Source: Fimbriimonadaceae bacterium (GTDB taxonomy: Bacteria; Armatimonadota; Fimbriimonadia; Fimbriimonadales; Fimbriimonadaceae). From it: a stretch of 64,000 nt of DNA. The position numbers and the translations under genes are program-made. A model generated the notes under the pieces. It saw only the letters and a program-made list of their open reading frames with translations. It was not told the DNA's origin and ran no database searches. The stretch lies in contig JALHNM010000006.1 in the NCBI GenBank assembly GCA_022843485.1, positions 62,001 to 126,000 of the forward strand, in the 5' to 3' direction. How positions within the stretch are numbered: the first letter of the stretch is position 1; each line of letters starts with the position of its first letter. This document shows, one piece after another, positions 54,283-63,110 of this stretch.

Positions 54283-55914
54283 TCAGCTCGAGCGGATCAT
54301 TTCGCCCAGCCTCTCGCCGACTAGGGTCTCCTCGTCGACCACGGCGTCGGCGCCGCTCGCGCGGATCGTCGAGGCCATGAGGTGGTACCGGGCGCGGGCG
54401 ACGACCCGGACGTGGGGGCAGACCGTCTTGGCGAGCCCCACGATGTGAGCGCAGGCCCAGGGTTCGGGGACGGTGACGATGAGGCAGGCCGCGTCCGGCA
54501 GCCCCAGGCCGGTGAGGATCGTGTCCTGCCCGGCGTCGCCGATCATGGCCTCGAACCCGTCCGCCTCCGCATCGCGGACCGCGGCGGGCGAGACGTCGAC
54601 CACGAGTACGTCCGTCCCGGCACCCAGGACCGTCGCCGCGGCCCGGCTCCCGGCCATGCCGTAGCCCACCACGATGACGTGCCCCTCCCGGGCGGGCCGG
54701 ATCGCCCGCTCCTCCGCCGCCACCTCACGCGCCGGGAACAGCCGGAGCGCGGCCCACTTCGCCCACGGGACGGCCCGCGGCACCACGTAGGGAGTCGCCA
54801 CCAGGGTCAAGAACGTCACCGACACGACGAGCTGGAAGAGGAAGTCGGTGAGCAGCCCCCCGTCGCGGGCCACTTTGGCGAGCACGAACGAGAACTCCCC
54901 GACCTGCGAGAGCACGAGCCCGGTCGCCAAGCTCGTCACGAACGACGGCAAGAACGCCCGCACCGAGACCGCAGTGAGCAGGGCCTTCAGCACCATGACC
55001 GGCACGAGCACCCCGAGCACGAGCGGGAGGTTCGCCAGCAAGAATCGAGCGTCCAGCACCATGCCGATGGAGGCGAAGAAGAGCGTTACGAACAGGGTCT
55101 TGAACGGGTGGACGTCCGCGCGCATCTGGTGGGCGAAGGGCGATTCGGCGAGAAGGATCCCGGCCAAGAACGCCCCGAGAGCCGGCGACAGCCCGGCCGC
55201 GTGGGCCCCCCAAGTCGCGGCGGCGCACGTGCCGACCGCCAGCAGGATCGAGAACTCCCGGTTCCGGCCGAACGTGGCGGTGTCGAGCAGCCGCGGCAGG
55301 ATGAGCGTCACCAAGAAGAAGAGGGCGGCGATGAGGAGCCCGGTGTTCAGCAGGAGCTGCCCCGGGGCGACGGCCCCCTTCCCCACCGCCGCCGTGCCGG
55401 AAAGCAGCGTCATGAGCATGACGAGAGGCACCACGGCCACGTCCTGCAGCAAGAGCACGCCGACGGAGGACTTGCCGTGCATGCCGTCGATCGCCTGGTG
55501 CTCGGTGAGCAAGCGGATCACGACGGCGGTCGAGGCCAGGCTCGCCACCGCGCCGAGCGCCACCGCCCCCCGCCACTCGACCCCGAAGCCGAGCGCGACC
55601 AAGGCCGTCACCCCCATCACCGAGGCGATCTGGAGCGTCCCCCCCACGAGCGCGACCCGGCCGAGCGACACGAGGCGCCGGAGCGAGAACTCGAGCCCGA
55701 TCGTGAACAGGAGCAGGGCCACGCCGAGCTCGGCGATCACGCTCACCGACCGGGGTTCCTGCACCCACGCCGTCACGCTCGGGCCCACGACGACCCCGGC
55801 GATCATGTAGCCGATGACCGCGCTCTGGCGCACCCTCTCCGCGAGCACGCCCAGGACAAGGGCCGCCGTCAAGGTCACGATCAAGTCGAACAGCAGGGCC
55901 CACCCGTTGCCCAT
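54283..55914 (-). CDS. CPA2 cation:proton antiporter with TrkA-N domain
   Basis: 543 residues from ATG 55914. About 12 membrane helices of the Kef/CPA2 type; VVGPSVTAWVQE, FTIGLEFSLRRL, ALGAFLAGILLAESPF and VLSQVGEFSFVLAKVARDGG are conserved transport motifs. The C-terminal TrkA-N domain (about 400-540) has GHVIVVGYGMAGSRAAATVL, a GxGxxG nucleotide site. It should exchange K+ or Na+ for protons under nucleotide control. It ends before the Rhs array in convergent orientation. Confidence 0.88.
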   Translation of the reverse strand: MGNGWALLFDLIVTLTAALVLGVLAERVRQSAVIGYMIAGVVVGPSVTAWVQEPRSVSVIAELGVALLLFTIGLEFSLRRLVSLGRVALVGGTLQIASVMGVTALVALGFGVEWRGAVALGAVASLASTAVVIRLLTEHQAIDGMHGKSSVGVLLLQDVAVVPLVMLMTLLSGTAAVGKGAVAPGQLLLNTGLLIAALFFLVTLILPRLLDTATFGRNREFSILLAVGTCAAATWGAHAAGLSPALGAFLAGILLAESPFAHQMRADVHPFKTLFVTLFFASIGMVLDARFLLANLPLVLGVLVPVMVLKALLTAVSVRAFLPSFVTSLATGLVLSQVGEFSFVLAKVARDGGLLTDFLFQLVVSVTFLTLVATPYVVPRAVPWAKWAALRLFPAREVAAEERAIRPAREGHVIVVGYGMAGSRAAATVLGAGTDVLVVDVSPAAVRDAEADGFEAMIGDAGQDTILTGLGLPDAACLIVTVPEPWACAHIVGLAKTVCPHVRVVARARYHLMASTIRASGADAVVDEETLVGERLGEMIRSS

Positions 55915-56005
55915 AGCGCCCCGCCGTTGTACCTGCCCGGGCCGGTGTCGCCGCCCGCGCACGGACACGCTCGCCGACGGGCGGGCCACGGTTATACTGG
56001 AGCCC

Positions 56006-58660
56006 ATGCCGAAGAGGAAGACTCCGGACGCCGAGACCCCCACCGAAGCCCCCGCCACGGGTCGGACCCTGACCGCCGACGACCTCAAGCGCCTCCCGTG
56101 GCGGTGCGTGGGCCCCGCCATCATGGGCGGCCGGGTGAGCGACGTCTGCTTCGAGCCGGGCAACCCGAAGGCGTTCTACGTCGGCTATGCCAGCGGCGGG
56201 CTCTGGGTCACCAAGAATCGGGGCACCACGTTCGAGCCGGTGTTCGACAAGGTGCTGGAAACCTCCTCGATCGGCTCGGTAGCGGTCGTCCGACTCGCCG
56301 CGAACCCGGCGGGCGAGTCGAAGGAAGCGGCGTTCCGGATCTGGGTGGGCACCGGCGAAGGGAACGGCCGGAACTCGAGCAGTTGGGGCCACGGGATCTA
56401 CCGCAGCGACGACGGCGGTAAGTCATGGACCCACTGCGGGCTGGAGGACAGCCACGACGTCCCGCGCCTCGCCGTCGACCCGCGGGACCCGGACGTCTGT
56501 TACGTCGCGGCTCTCGGCCACCTCTGGGGCGCGAACGAGACCCGTGGCGTCTACAAGACCACCGACGCAGGCAAGACCTGGACCCCCGTGCTCCAGATCG
56601 ATGCCGACACCGGGTGCTGCGAGATCGCGATCGACCCCAACGACCCCGACACGCTCTACGCGGCGATGTACCACCGACGCCGCACGGCTTGGAGCTACAC
56701 GAGCGGGGGGCCGGAGGGCGGGCTCTACAAGACCTCCGACGGCGGCAACACCTGGCGCAAGCTCGCCGGAGGCCTCCCCGCCCAGACCGGCCGCATCGGC
56801 CTCGACCTCTTCCCCGGCGACCCCAAGGTCATCGTCGCCGTCGTCGAGTCCACGGACGAAGGGGCCAACTCGATCCGGGACGACCGGATGCGCGGTGGCG
56901 GGGTCTTCCGGAGCCAGGACGGGGGCGATTCCTGGGAGCGCCTCAGCGTTCGCAGCCCGCGCGCGTTCTACTTCAGCAAGGTCCGATTCGACCCGAAGGA
57001 CAGCCAGCGCGTCTACATGCTCGGCTGGACCTGCGAGGTGAGCGAGGACGGCGGGCGGACGTTCCGCCAGTTCCAAGCCAATCTGCTCCACGCCGACCAC
57101 CACGCCGTCATCGTCGCCCCCGACGACCCGGATCACATCGTCATCGGCACGGACGGTGGCGTCTACCAGTCCTTCGACCGCGGCGCCACATGGGACTTCC
57201 TCAACACGATGGCGACCGGGCAGTTCTATAACGTCAGCCTCGACATGGGCGACCCGTACCGCATCATTGGCGGGCTCCAGGACAACGGCACCTGGGTCGG
57301 ACCCAGCGCCACCAACCGGGAGGAGCAAGAGGACAAAGCGGCCAAGACCCCCGCCTTCGGGATCACGAACGCGGACTGGAAGTACGTCTTCTGGGGCGAC
57401 GGTTTCCACGCTGAGTTCGACCCAGAGGACCCCGACGTCGTCTATGCCGAGTGGCAGGGCGGCAACATCGCCCGCATCGACCTCGAGTCCGGCGAGCGTC
57501 GCTTCATCGCCCCCGAGGCCCGCGAAGGCCAGCCCCGACACCGGTTCAACTGGAACAGCCCGTTCTTCGTCAGCCCCCACGACCCCAAGGTGCTCTACCA
57601 TGCGGGCAACTTCGTCTTCCGCCTCGACGAGCGCGGCGACAAGTGGGAGCGCGTCAGCCCCGACCTCACCACGGCCGATACCGCCAAGATCGAGACCGTC
57701 GGGAGCAACGCCGAAACCCACTGCACCGTCGTCAGCCTGGACGAGTCGCCCCTCAAGGCGGGCGTGCTCTGGGCGGGCAGCGACGACGGCCTCATCCACG
57801 TCACTCGCGACGGCGGCAAGACGTGGAAGGACGTCACCCCTAAGGCGGTCGGCGGGCGGTACGTCTCGCGGATCGTGGCGAGTGCCCACGCGGCGGGCCG
57901 GGCCTACGTCAGCATCGACGGCCACCGTTCGGACGACATGGACTCCTGTGTCCTCGCGACCGACGATTGGGGCAAGACCTGGACCGACGTGACCGGCAAC
58001 CTACCCAAGGGGCGCTCGGTCAAGGTCGTCCGGGAGGACCTCGGCAGCCCGGACGTGCTCTACTGCGGCACCGAGAACGCGGTCTACGTCTCGATCGACC
58101 GGGGCGGGAGTTGGGTACGCATGAACGGCAAGGCCCTCCCCCCCACCCCGGTCGACGACATCAAGCAACATCCCCGCGAGCGCGACCTGGTGCTCGGGAC
58201 CCACGGGCGCTCGATCTGGATCCTGGACGACGCTTCGTTCTTCGGCCAACTCACCCCCGAGGCTTTGGCCGCCCCGCTCACCGTCTTCGAGGTCGCCCCC
58301 CGACGCCCCCGCCAACGCCTCAGCTACAACGGGGTCTGGACGCACAAGGCCTTCCGCGGGGCGAACCCCACGATGGGGGCCAGGATCGACTACTGGGTCT
58401 CGGCCTACACCGGGGAGGAGGTGAAGGTGAAGGTCGAGGACGCCAAGGGCGTGGTCGTGCGCGAGTTGACCGGCTCTGGCGCACCCGGCTGGAACCGCGT
58501 GGTCTGGGACCTGCAGCCGGAAGAGCACCTGCGCCTCCCGGACGGGGGGGAGGACACGCTCATGAACAAGTTCCACTGCCGACCGGGCGAGTACAAAGTG
58601 ACCGTCTCGATGGGCGACCACAAGGTGACCAAGACCCTCACGATCCTCCCCCAAGACTAG
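56006..58660 (+). CDS. Sortilin/VPS10-like BNR propeller, putative glycosyl hydrolase
   Basis: 884 residues from ATG 56006; TATACT (55993-55998) lies too close for transcription of a long leader. No signal peptide. Asp-box repeats fill residues 30-720: YRSDDGGKSWTHCG, YKTTDAGKTWTPVLQ, YKTSDGGNTWRKLAGG and RVTRDGGKTWKD-like units. A C-terminal domain (about 790-884: YWVSAYTGEEVKVKVEDAKG, GWNRVVWDLQPEEHLRLP) is typical of large VPS10 domain-containing glycosyl hydrolase entries. It is not closely related to the shared C-terminal domain family at 1-5564. Substrate unknown. Confidence 0.85.
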   Translation: MPKRKTPDAETPTEAPATGRTLTADDLKRLPWRCVGPAIMGGRVSDVCFEPGNPKAFYVGYASGGLWVTKNRGTTFEPVFDKVLETSSIGSVAVVRLAANPAGESKEAAFRIWVGTGEGNGRNSSSWGHGIYRSDDGGKSWTHCGLEDSHDVPRLAVDPRDPDVCYVAALGHLWGANETRGVYKTTDAGKTWTPVLQIDADTGCCEIAIDPNDPDTLYAAMYHRRRTAWSYTSGGPEGGLYKTSDGGNTWRKLAGGLPAQTGRIGLDLFPGDPKVIVAVVESTDEGANSIRDDRMRGGGVFRSQDGGDSWERLSVRSPRAFYFSKVRFDPKDSQRVYMLGWTCEVSEDGGRTFRQFQANLLHADHHAVIVAPDDPDHIVIGTDGGVYQSFDRGATWDFLNTMATGQFYNVSLDMGDPYRIIGGLQDNGTWVGPSATNREEQEDKAAKTPAFGITNADWKYVFWGDGFHAEFDPEDPDVVYAEWQGGNIARIDLESGERRFIAPEAREGQPRHRFNWNSPFFVSPHDPKVLYHAGNFVFRLDERGDKWERVSPDLTTADTAKIETVGSNAETHCTVVSLDESPLKAGVLWAGSDDGLIHVTRDGGKTWKDVTPKAVGGRYVSRIVASAHAAGRAYVSIDGHRSDDMDSCVLATDDWGKTWTDVTGNLPKGRSVKVVREDLGSPDVLYCGTENAVYVSIDRGGSWVRMNGKALPPTPVDDIKQHPRERDLVLGTHGRSIWILDDASFFGQLTPEALAAPLTVFEVAPRRPRQRLSYNGVWTHKAFRGANPTMGARIDYWVSAYTGEEVKVKVEDAKGVVVRELTGSGAPGWNRVVWDLQPEEHLRLPDGGEDTLMNKFHCRPGEYKVTVSMGDHKVTKTLTILPQD

Positions 58661-58765
58661 AGTTCGCCCGCAGGCCCCCGGAGCGCGGGTCCGCGACCCG
58701 CTCCCCGGACCCGGGAGCCGTGCTCCCGCTCGCCGAGGAACTCGGCCAGAAGCGGGCGCACGGCC
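58661..58765. repeat. Intergenic palindromic element
   Basis: GCGGGTC-CGC-GACCCGC (58685-58701) inside GGAGC...GCTCC, then GGGAGC-CGT-GCTCCC. Same theme as the elements at 42953 and 59373. It lies between convergent genes. Confidence 0.65.
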
Positions 58766-59335
58766 TCAGTCGAGCGCGAGGCCGTCGTAGAGCGCGCTGA
58801 GGCCGACGTCAAACGCCGTGCCCTCGAGCCGCAACGTCGATTCGAGCCCCACCACCAGGCTCCTCAGCCAACCCTCGGGCCTCCGCTGGCAGACCTCCAC
58901 GAGCGGGGTCTCCACCTCGACGAGCAAAGCCCAGGCGAGCGAGGACACGGCGAAGAAGTCGAAGAGCTTGGTGCCCCGGTCGAAGGCCCGGGTGCTCGGC
59001 GAGAGCACCTCGACCAGCAGCCACGGGTTCAGCAACACGTCCCGCCGCTCGTCCAGGAAGTCCGGTTCCCCGCAGACCACGCTCACGTCTGGGTAGTACA
59101 CCGACCCCGCCTGCCGGACAGCGATCTTAAGGTCCGAAGTCGTCACTCGGCAACCTTGCGTGCCAAGAGCGTCGGCAAGACACCGGGCAAGGTTCGCCGC
59201 GACCAGGCTGTGCTCGTAAGTCCCACCGGCCATGGCGACGACCTCACCGCCTACGAGCTCACTCCGGTCAGACGCCTCCCGCTCCCGGCGAAGGAACTCG
59301 CCGACCGACACCCCTCGAAACCCTGGAGCGCTCAT
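58766..59335 (-). CDS. Uma2 family endonuclease-like protein
   Basis: 189 residues. The PD-(D/E)XK-type fold is suggested by ELVGGEVVAMAG, YYPDVSVVCGEPDF (the catalytic Asp region) and LLVEVLSPSTRAFDRGTK (Glu and Lys). This is the exact motif order of Uma2/DUF820 proteins, which are abundant in cyanobacteria and other large genomes and often mobile. Cellular role unknown. A pair of palindromic gaps flanks it, and no partner gene is adjacent. Confidence 0.85.
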   Translation of the reverse strand: MSAPGFRGVSVGEFLRREREASDRSELVGGEVVAMAGGTYEHSLVAANLARCLADALGTQGCRVTTSDLKIAVRQAGSVYYPDVSVVCGEPDFLDERRDVLLNPWLLVEVLSPSTRAFDRGTKLFDFFAVSSLAWALLVEVETPLVEVCQRRPEGWLRSLVVGLESTLRLEGTAFDVGLSALYDGLALD

Positions 59336-59372
59336 CGCCGAAAGTCTACACCCAAGCTCAAAGGCCCCTCCT

Positions 59373-59443
59373 GGAGCGCGGATCCGCGACCCGCTCCAAG
59401 CGTTCCCAGCCTGGAAGGCTGGGACACCATCGCCTAGAAGGCG
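59373..59443. repeat. Triple intergenic palindromic element
   Basis: GCGGATCCGC within TGGAGC...GCTCCA (59373-59398), CCCAGCC-TGGAA-GGCTGGG (59405-59423), then CGCC-TAGAA-GGCG (59431-59443). The TGGAA and TAGAA loops are complements of the TTCCA and TTCTA loops in the nuo gaps. It overlaps the region just after the ftsZ stop. Confidence 0.7.
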
Positions 59444-59446
59444 GTG

Positions 59447-60571
59447 CTACAGGCCGCTGCGTTGGCGGCGGAGGAACGACGGGATGTCAAGGTCGAGGTC
59501 TTCGACCTCGATCGGGCGGGCGTCCTCGCGTCGGGCACTCGCGTCGTCACGGCGACCGGGGGCCGGGTCGATGGCCTTGAAGACGTCGAGGTCGAGCGGC
59601 CGCGAGGCTTGCTCGGTCATCCCCGCCGCCAGCAGGGTCACGCTCACCGTCTCGCCCATCGTTTCGTCCATCACCTGCCCCATGAAGATGCTCGCGTCCT
59701 CGGCGTCGGTGAGCTGGAGCAGGTACTCCATCGCCTCGTGGGCTTCGTGAAGCCCGAAGTCGGGCCCGGCGGTGATGTTGACGAGCATCCGCTTCGCCCC
59801 CGTGATCGCCGTCTCGAGCAGCGGCGAGTTGGCCGCGGCTTGGGCCGCCATCCGCGCCCGCTGGTCGCCGACCCCAGACCCGATGCCCATCAACGCGACC
59901 CCCGCATCCTTCATGACCGCTCGCACATCGGCGAAGTCAAGGTTGACGAGCCCAGGCCGCAGCACGATGTCGCTCACCCCTTGGACGCCCTGCCGGAGCA
60001 CGTCGTCCGCGATCCGAAAGGCATCGCCCAGCGCCGTGGCCTTGTCCACCACGTTGTGCAGGTTGTCGTTCGGGATCACGACGAGGGTATCGGTGCGCTC
60101 GCGGAGCCGGTCGAGGCCGGTCGCAGCCGCCTTCTTGCGCCGCGGGCCCTCGAAGACGAACGGGCGAGTCACCACGCCGACCGTGAGCGCGTCGAGCCGC
60201 CGGGCGAGGTCAGCCACGATCGGGGCCGCCCCTGTGCCCGTCCCACCGCCCATCCCAGCCGTCACGAACACCATGTCCGCCCCCTCGAGCAGGTCCATGA
60301 CCTCGCGCTCGCTCTCCTTGGCGGCGACAGCGCCCACCTCGGGGTCGCCGCCGGCACCGAGGCCGCGGGTCGCGTTCAAACCGAGCGCAAGCTTGGTCGG
60401 CGCAAGGCTCCGCTCGAGCGCCTGCTGATCCGTGTTCAAGGCCACGAACTGCACGCCCTGCAACCCCGCCTCGATCATCCGATCGACCGCGTTGCACCCG
60501 GCCCCACCGACGCCCACAACTTTGATCACTGCCATAGCCTCGAACAGGTTCTTCCGACTCATCGCCCACAC
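59447..60571 (-). CDS. ftsZ: Cell division protein FtsZ
   Basis: 374 residues from GTG 60571; ATG 60562 is an alternative. Tubulin-like GTPase that forms the division ring. GVGGAGCNAV, NTDQQAL and the tubulin signature GGGTGTG (108-114) are intact, and the T7 loop reads NLDFADVRAVM. The C-terminal anchor peptide DLDIPSFLRRQ, which binds FtsA/ZipA-type partners, is preserved after a linker of about 30 residues. No other division or wall genes adjoin it, unlike the usual dcw cluster. Confidence 0.94.
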   Translation of the reverse strand: MWAMSRKNLFEAMAVIKVVGVGGAGCNAVDRMIEAGLQGVQFVALNTDQQALERSLAPTKLALGLNATRGLGAGGDPEVGAVAAKESEREVMDLLEGADMVFVTAGMGGGTGTGAAPIVADLARRLDALTVGVVTRPFVFEGPRRKKAAATGLDRLRERTDTLVVIPNDNLHNVVDKATALGDAFRIADDVLRQGVQGVSDIVLRPGLVNLDFADVRAVMKDAGVALMGIGSGVGDQRARMAAQAAANSPLLETAITGAKRMLVNITAGPDFGLHEAHEAMEYLLQLTDAEDASIFMGQVMDETMGETVSVTLLAAGMTEQASRPLDLDVFKAIDPAPGRRDDASARREDARPIEVEDLDLDIPSFLRRQRSGL

Positions 60572-60682
60572 CCGCCGCGCCCCCTTCGGGAGAGGCCGGT
60601 CACAGGTCAGGACGCCCCGCCGCCGACCGAAGCCGCACGATCTTTTCCACCGGGACCCCCGCTACCCCGAACCCCGAACCCC

Positions 60683-61486
60683 TCACCGCCGATCCATGCC
60701 CCGTTCTCGGAGGAACGGCAGCAGCCGTTCGCGGCCGGAGAGGTGGTGCTCATCGACCCGGCGGCCGCTGCGCATCGACCAGGTCACGTCGCCCTTCATC
60801 CCCTGGGCCTCGTAGAACGCCGCCATCCTCGCGTCGTAGTCCCCGATCCCCGCGTCCGGGTCGTAACGCTCCCGGTGCCACACGCTCGCCTGGGGGAGCC
60901 GGGGTTTGACGGCGCCGTCGAACCCGTCCGCGGGCCAGCCGAGGCACAGCCCGAACAGCCCGACCACCCCGTCCGGTAGCCCCAAGACCTCGGCGACCCC
61001 GTCCACGTCGTTCCGCAACGCCCCGATGTAACAGACCCCCAGGCCGAGGCCTTCCGCGGCGCAGACCATCCGTTCCGCCGCGAGCGCCGCATCGACCACC
61101 GCCATCGTGTAGAACTCGTTGTAGTCGAGCCCGAGCGCGGTCTCACCGACCTCCGCCGCTGCCCGGCGCAACCGGTGGTGGTCGGCGAGGAAGCAGAGGA
61201 ACCAAGGAGCCTGCCGCACCTGGGCCTGGCCCGCGCAGAGCTCGGCGACGACGGCCCGGCGGGCAGGGTCTTGGACGCTCACGACGGTCCAGAGTTGGAG
61301 GTTGCTGCTCGTCGCCGCGCTCTGGGCCGCTGCGACGAGCCCAGCCACCCACGCCTCGGGAACGTCTCGATCTGAGAAGGACCGAACCGAGCGATGGTTC
61401 AAGGCCCGCCCGAGGTTCGGGAGCCCCTCCGGCGCGGGAACCCCGTACCGAAGCTCCCACGCCTCCGCCGAGGTCTCGTCGAACAC
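60683..61486 (-). CDS. NfsA-like nitroreductase family protein
   Basis: 267 residues from GTG 61486. FMN-binding nitroreductase fold: LNHRSVRSFSDRDVPEAW carries the N-terminal Arg-Ser FMN motif, AAQSAATSSNLQLWTVV the next, and GLGVCYIGALRND and GLCLGWPAD the C-terminal half. This matches oxygen-insensitive NADPH reductases. It reduces flavins, quinones or nitro compounds. It ends seven bases before the convergent end of the dapF-led operon, on the same strand, so read-through is possible. Confidence 0.85.
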   Translation of the reverse strand: MFDETSAEAWELRYGVPAPEGLPNLGRALNHRSVRSFSDRDVPEAWVAGLVAAAQSAATSSNLQLWTVVSVQDPARRAVVAELCAGQAQVRQAPWFLCFLADHHRLRRAAAEVGETALGLDYNEFYTMAVVDAALAAERMVCAAEGLGLGVCYIGALRNDVDGVAEVLGLPDGVVGLFGLCLGWPADGFDGAVKPRLPQASVWHRERYDPDAGIGDYDARMAAFYEAQGMKGDVTWSMRSGRRVDEHHLSGRERLLPFLRERGMDRR

Positions 61487-61492
61487 CGGGCG

Positions 61493-62119
61493 CTACGCCC
61501 CCCGCTTCGCCATGATCTGCGCCAAGCGGGCACGGAACCAGGGCACGTCCTCATAGCCCTTCAGCAGTTCGAACGGCGTCTCGTCGCGGTTCAGGAACAC
61601 GAGCGACGGCACGCTCAGCACCTCGTACTTCTGGGCGAGCACCTTCCCGTCGTTCTTCTCGACGTCCACCGGCACGACCACCGCGTCCTTCAGCCGCTCG
61701 GCGACCTCCTGGTCGCTAAACCCCTCCTTCGTCATGAGCTTACAGAAGGCGCACCACTCGGCCTCGAACTTGAGCACGATCGTCTTCCTTTCCGCTTGGG
61801 CGACCTGTCGGGCCGCGGCGAGGGTCGGCACGATCCGAACGGCGAGCTTCCCACCCGTCGCGGGCTTCCCAGCCTCCTTTGCCCCCTCTTCACCTTTCGC
61901 CTCCTTCTCCGGCTCGGTGGTTCGGCCGTCGCCGGTGGCAGTCTCTCCGACCGGAGCGGGGTCACTTTCCGGGGAGGGGTCAGCGACGGGAGCCGCCTCG
62001 GTCGATGGCACCGAGGGCGTCTGAGCGACCTTCGTCGCGTCGACGGCGGTGGACCCGGTCGGGGCGCACCCGAGGGCGGCAAGGGCGAGAAGGGTGAGGG
62101 CGAGGAAGAGGCGTGTCAT
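61493..62119 (-). CDS. Thioredoxin-fold lipoprotein
   Basis: 208 residues. Lipobox LAALGC (Cys18), then an 80-residue Pro/Glu/Thr-rich linker and a thioredoxin-like domain with FEAEWCAFCKLMTKE (CxxC, WCAFC), VPVDVEKNDG and SVPSLVFLNR (cis-Pro). Resembles DsbD-C or thiol:disulfide interchange proteins acting in the periplasm. Overlaps the preceding gene by four bases (ATGA); last in the dapF operon. Confidence 0.82.
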   Translation of the reverse strand: MTRLFLALTLLALAALGCAPTGSTAVDATKVAQTPSVPSTEAAPVADPSPESDPAPVGETATGDGRTTEPEKEAKGEEGAKEAGKPATGGKLAVRIVPTLAAARQVAQAERKTIVLKFEAEWCAFCKLMTKEGFSDQEVAERLKDAVVVPVDVEKNDGKVLAQKYEVLSVPSLVFLNRDETPFELLKGYEDVPWFRARLAQIMAKRGA

Positions 62120-62745
62120 CGGTCGTCTTTCGGGTCGGTCGGGGGGCGGGTGGGCTTCTTCGAAAGCTCGAGCAAGATCTCGTACGCCAGCGGGTCCATG
62201 AGCACGACCCGCACCCAGGCCCGGAGACGCTCGCGGTCCGAGAGCTTGGCCGGGTCGGCCCCGGGGTTGCCTATGCGGGGGTCGAGGGCGTTCGCCGCGG
62301 CCTTGATCTGCCCTGCGTCGAGGGTCTCTTCGACCGCCGTGAGGACCTTCTCCGTCTGCTCGCCGACCATCACCTGGCGCTTGGCGTCGAGGAGCCGGAA
62401 CGCCTTGATCAACTCGGTGATGACCTCACGGCTCGGCACCTCGCCCTTGTCGCGCGCGGCCTTGAGGGCGTCGGCGATCGTCGGGTCGAGCTTCCGCATC
62501 TCCACGAGTTCGTCGCGCAGGTGCCGCTTCTCGGCTTCCTGGGCGGACTCGACCTGCGCCAAGAGCCGCTTCGCCTGCTCCGGCTTGATGAGCACCGGGA
62601 GGATCTGGTTGTAGAGGTCGAGTCGCCGCAGGTCCACGAGGATGCGGTCAGCTTCGGCAGCGGGCCGGGCCGGTGGCTTGGCCTGTCCGAACGCGAGCGT
62701 CGCGGCGAGGAGGAGGGCGAGGGCGGCAGGCAGGCGAGGGCTCAT
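62116..62745 (-). CDS. Hypothetical secreted helical protein
   Basis: 209 residues from ATG 62745. Signal peptide to about residue 21 (LAATLAFGQ). The rest is highly charged and helical, with AEADRILVDLRRLDLYNQIL and EQAKRLLAQVESAQEAEKRH. No family recognised. Four-base overlaps on both sides couple it to the membrane gene before and the thioredoxin gene after. Confidence 0.7.
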   Translation of the reverse strand: MSPRLPAALALLLAATLAFGQAKPPARPAAEADRILVDLRRLDLYNQILPVLIKPEQAKRLLAQVESAQEAEKRHLRDELVEMRKLDPTIADALKAARDKGEVPSREVITELIKAFRLLDAKRQVMVGEQTEKVLTAVEETLDAGQIKAAANALDPRIGNPGADPAKLSDRERLRAWVRVVLMDPLAYEILLELSKKPTRPPTDPKDDR

Positions 62746-63110
62746 GGGGTACTGGTCTCCGAGGACTGGGACGGCCGGGCCCGCTTGCCCGTTTCGGGAC
62801 GGCTCACCAGCAGCGCCATCGCGAGCGCAGAGGCGGTCTGACAGTGGACGAACGCCACCCCGAGGAGGGTCACGAGAACCATGGCCCATGGGGTCATCGC
62901 CCCGTCCTGAAGTCCCCCCGACCGGCCGATGAGGTAAAGCGCCCCCAGCAGCAGCCCAGCAGGAACGATGAGGCCCCCGGAGGCCAAGAACACCAGCAAC
63001 CCGCGAGGCGCCCCGGACAGGCCTGCCGCCCACCGAGTGGCCCGACGACGCAAGAGAAGCCCGTAGGCGACCCAGACCACGAAACAGACGGCGCCCTGTG
63101 CCCAGATCAC
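62742..63110 (-). CDS. Small integral membrane protein
   Basis: 122 residues from GTG 63110. Three membrane helices (AVCFVVWVAYGLLLRR, GLLVFLASGGLIVPAGLLLG and AMVLVTLLGVAFVHC) and a polar tail. No family recognised. The start overlaps the dapF stop (GTGA) and the stop overlaps the next start (ATGA). Confidence 0.65.
   Translation of the reverse strand: MIWAQGAVCFVVWVAYGLLLRRRATRWAAGLSGAPRGLLVFLASGGLIVPAGLLLGALYLIGRSGGLQDGAMTPWAMVLVTLLGVAFVHCQTASALAMALLVSRPETGKRARPSQSSETSTP

Noticed and set aside
55970-55998. Promoter for the sortilin-like gene at 56006 based on TATACT
   Set aside because: No -35 element at a proper distance, and the start codon is only eight bases past the box.
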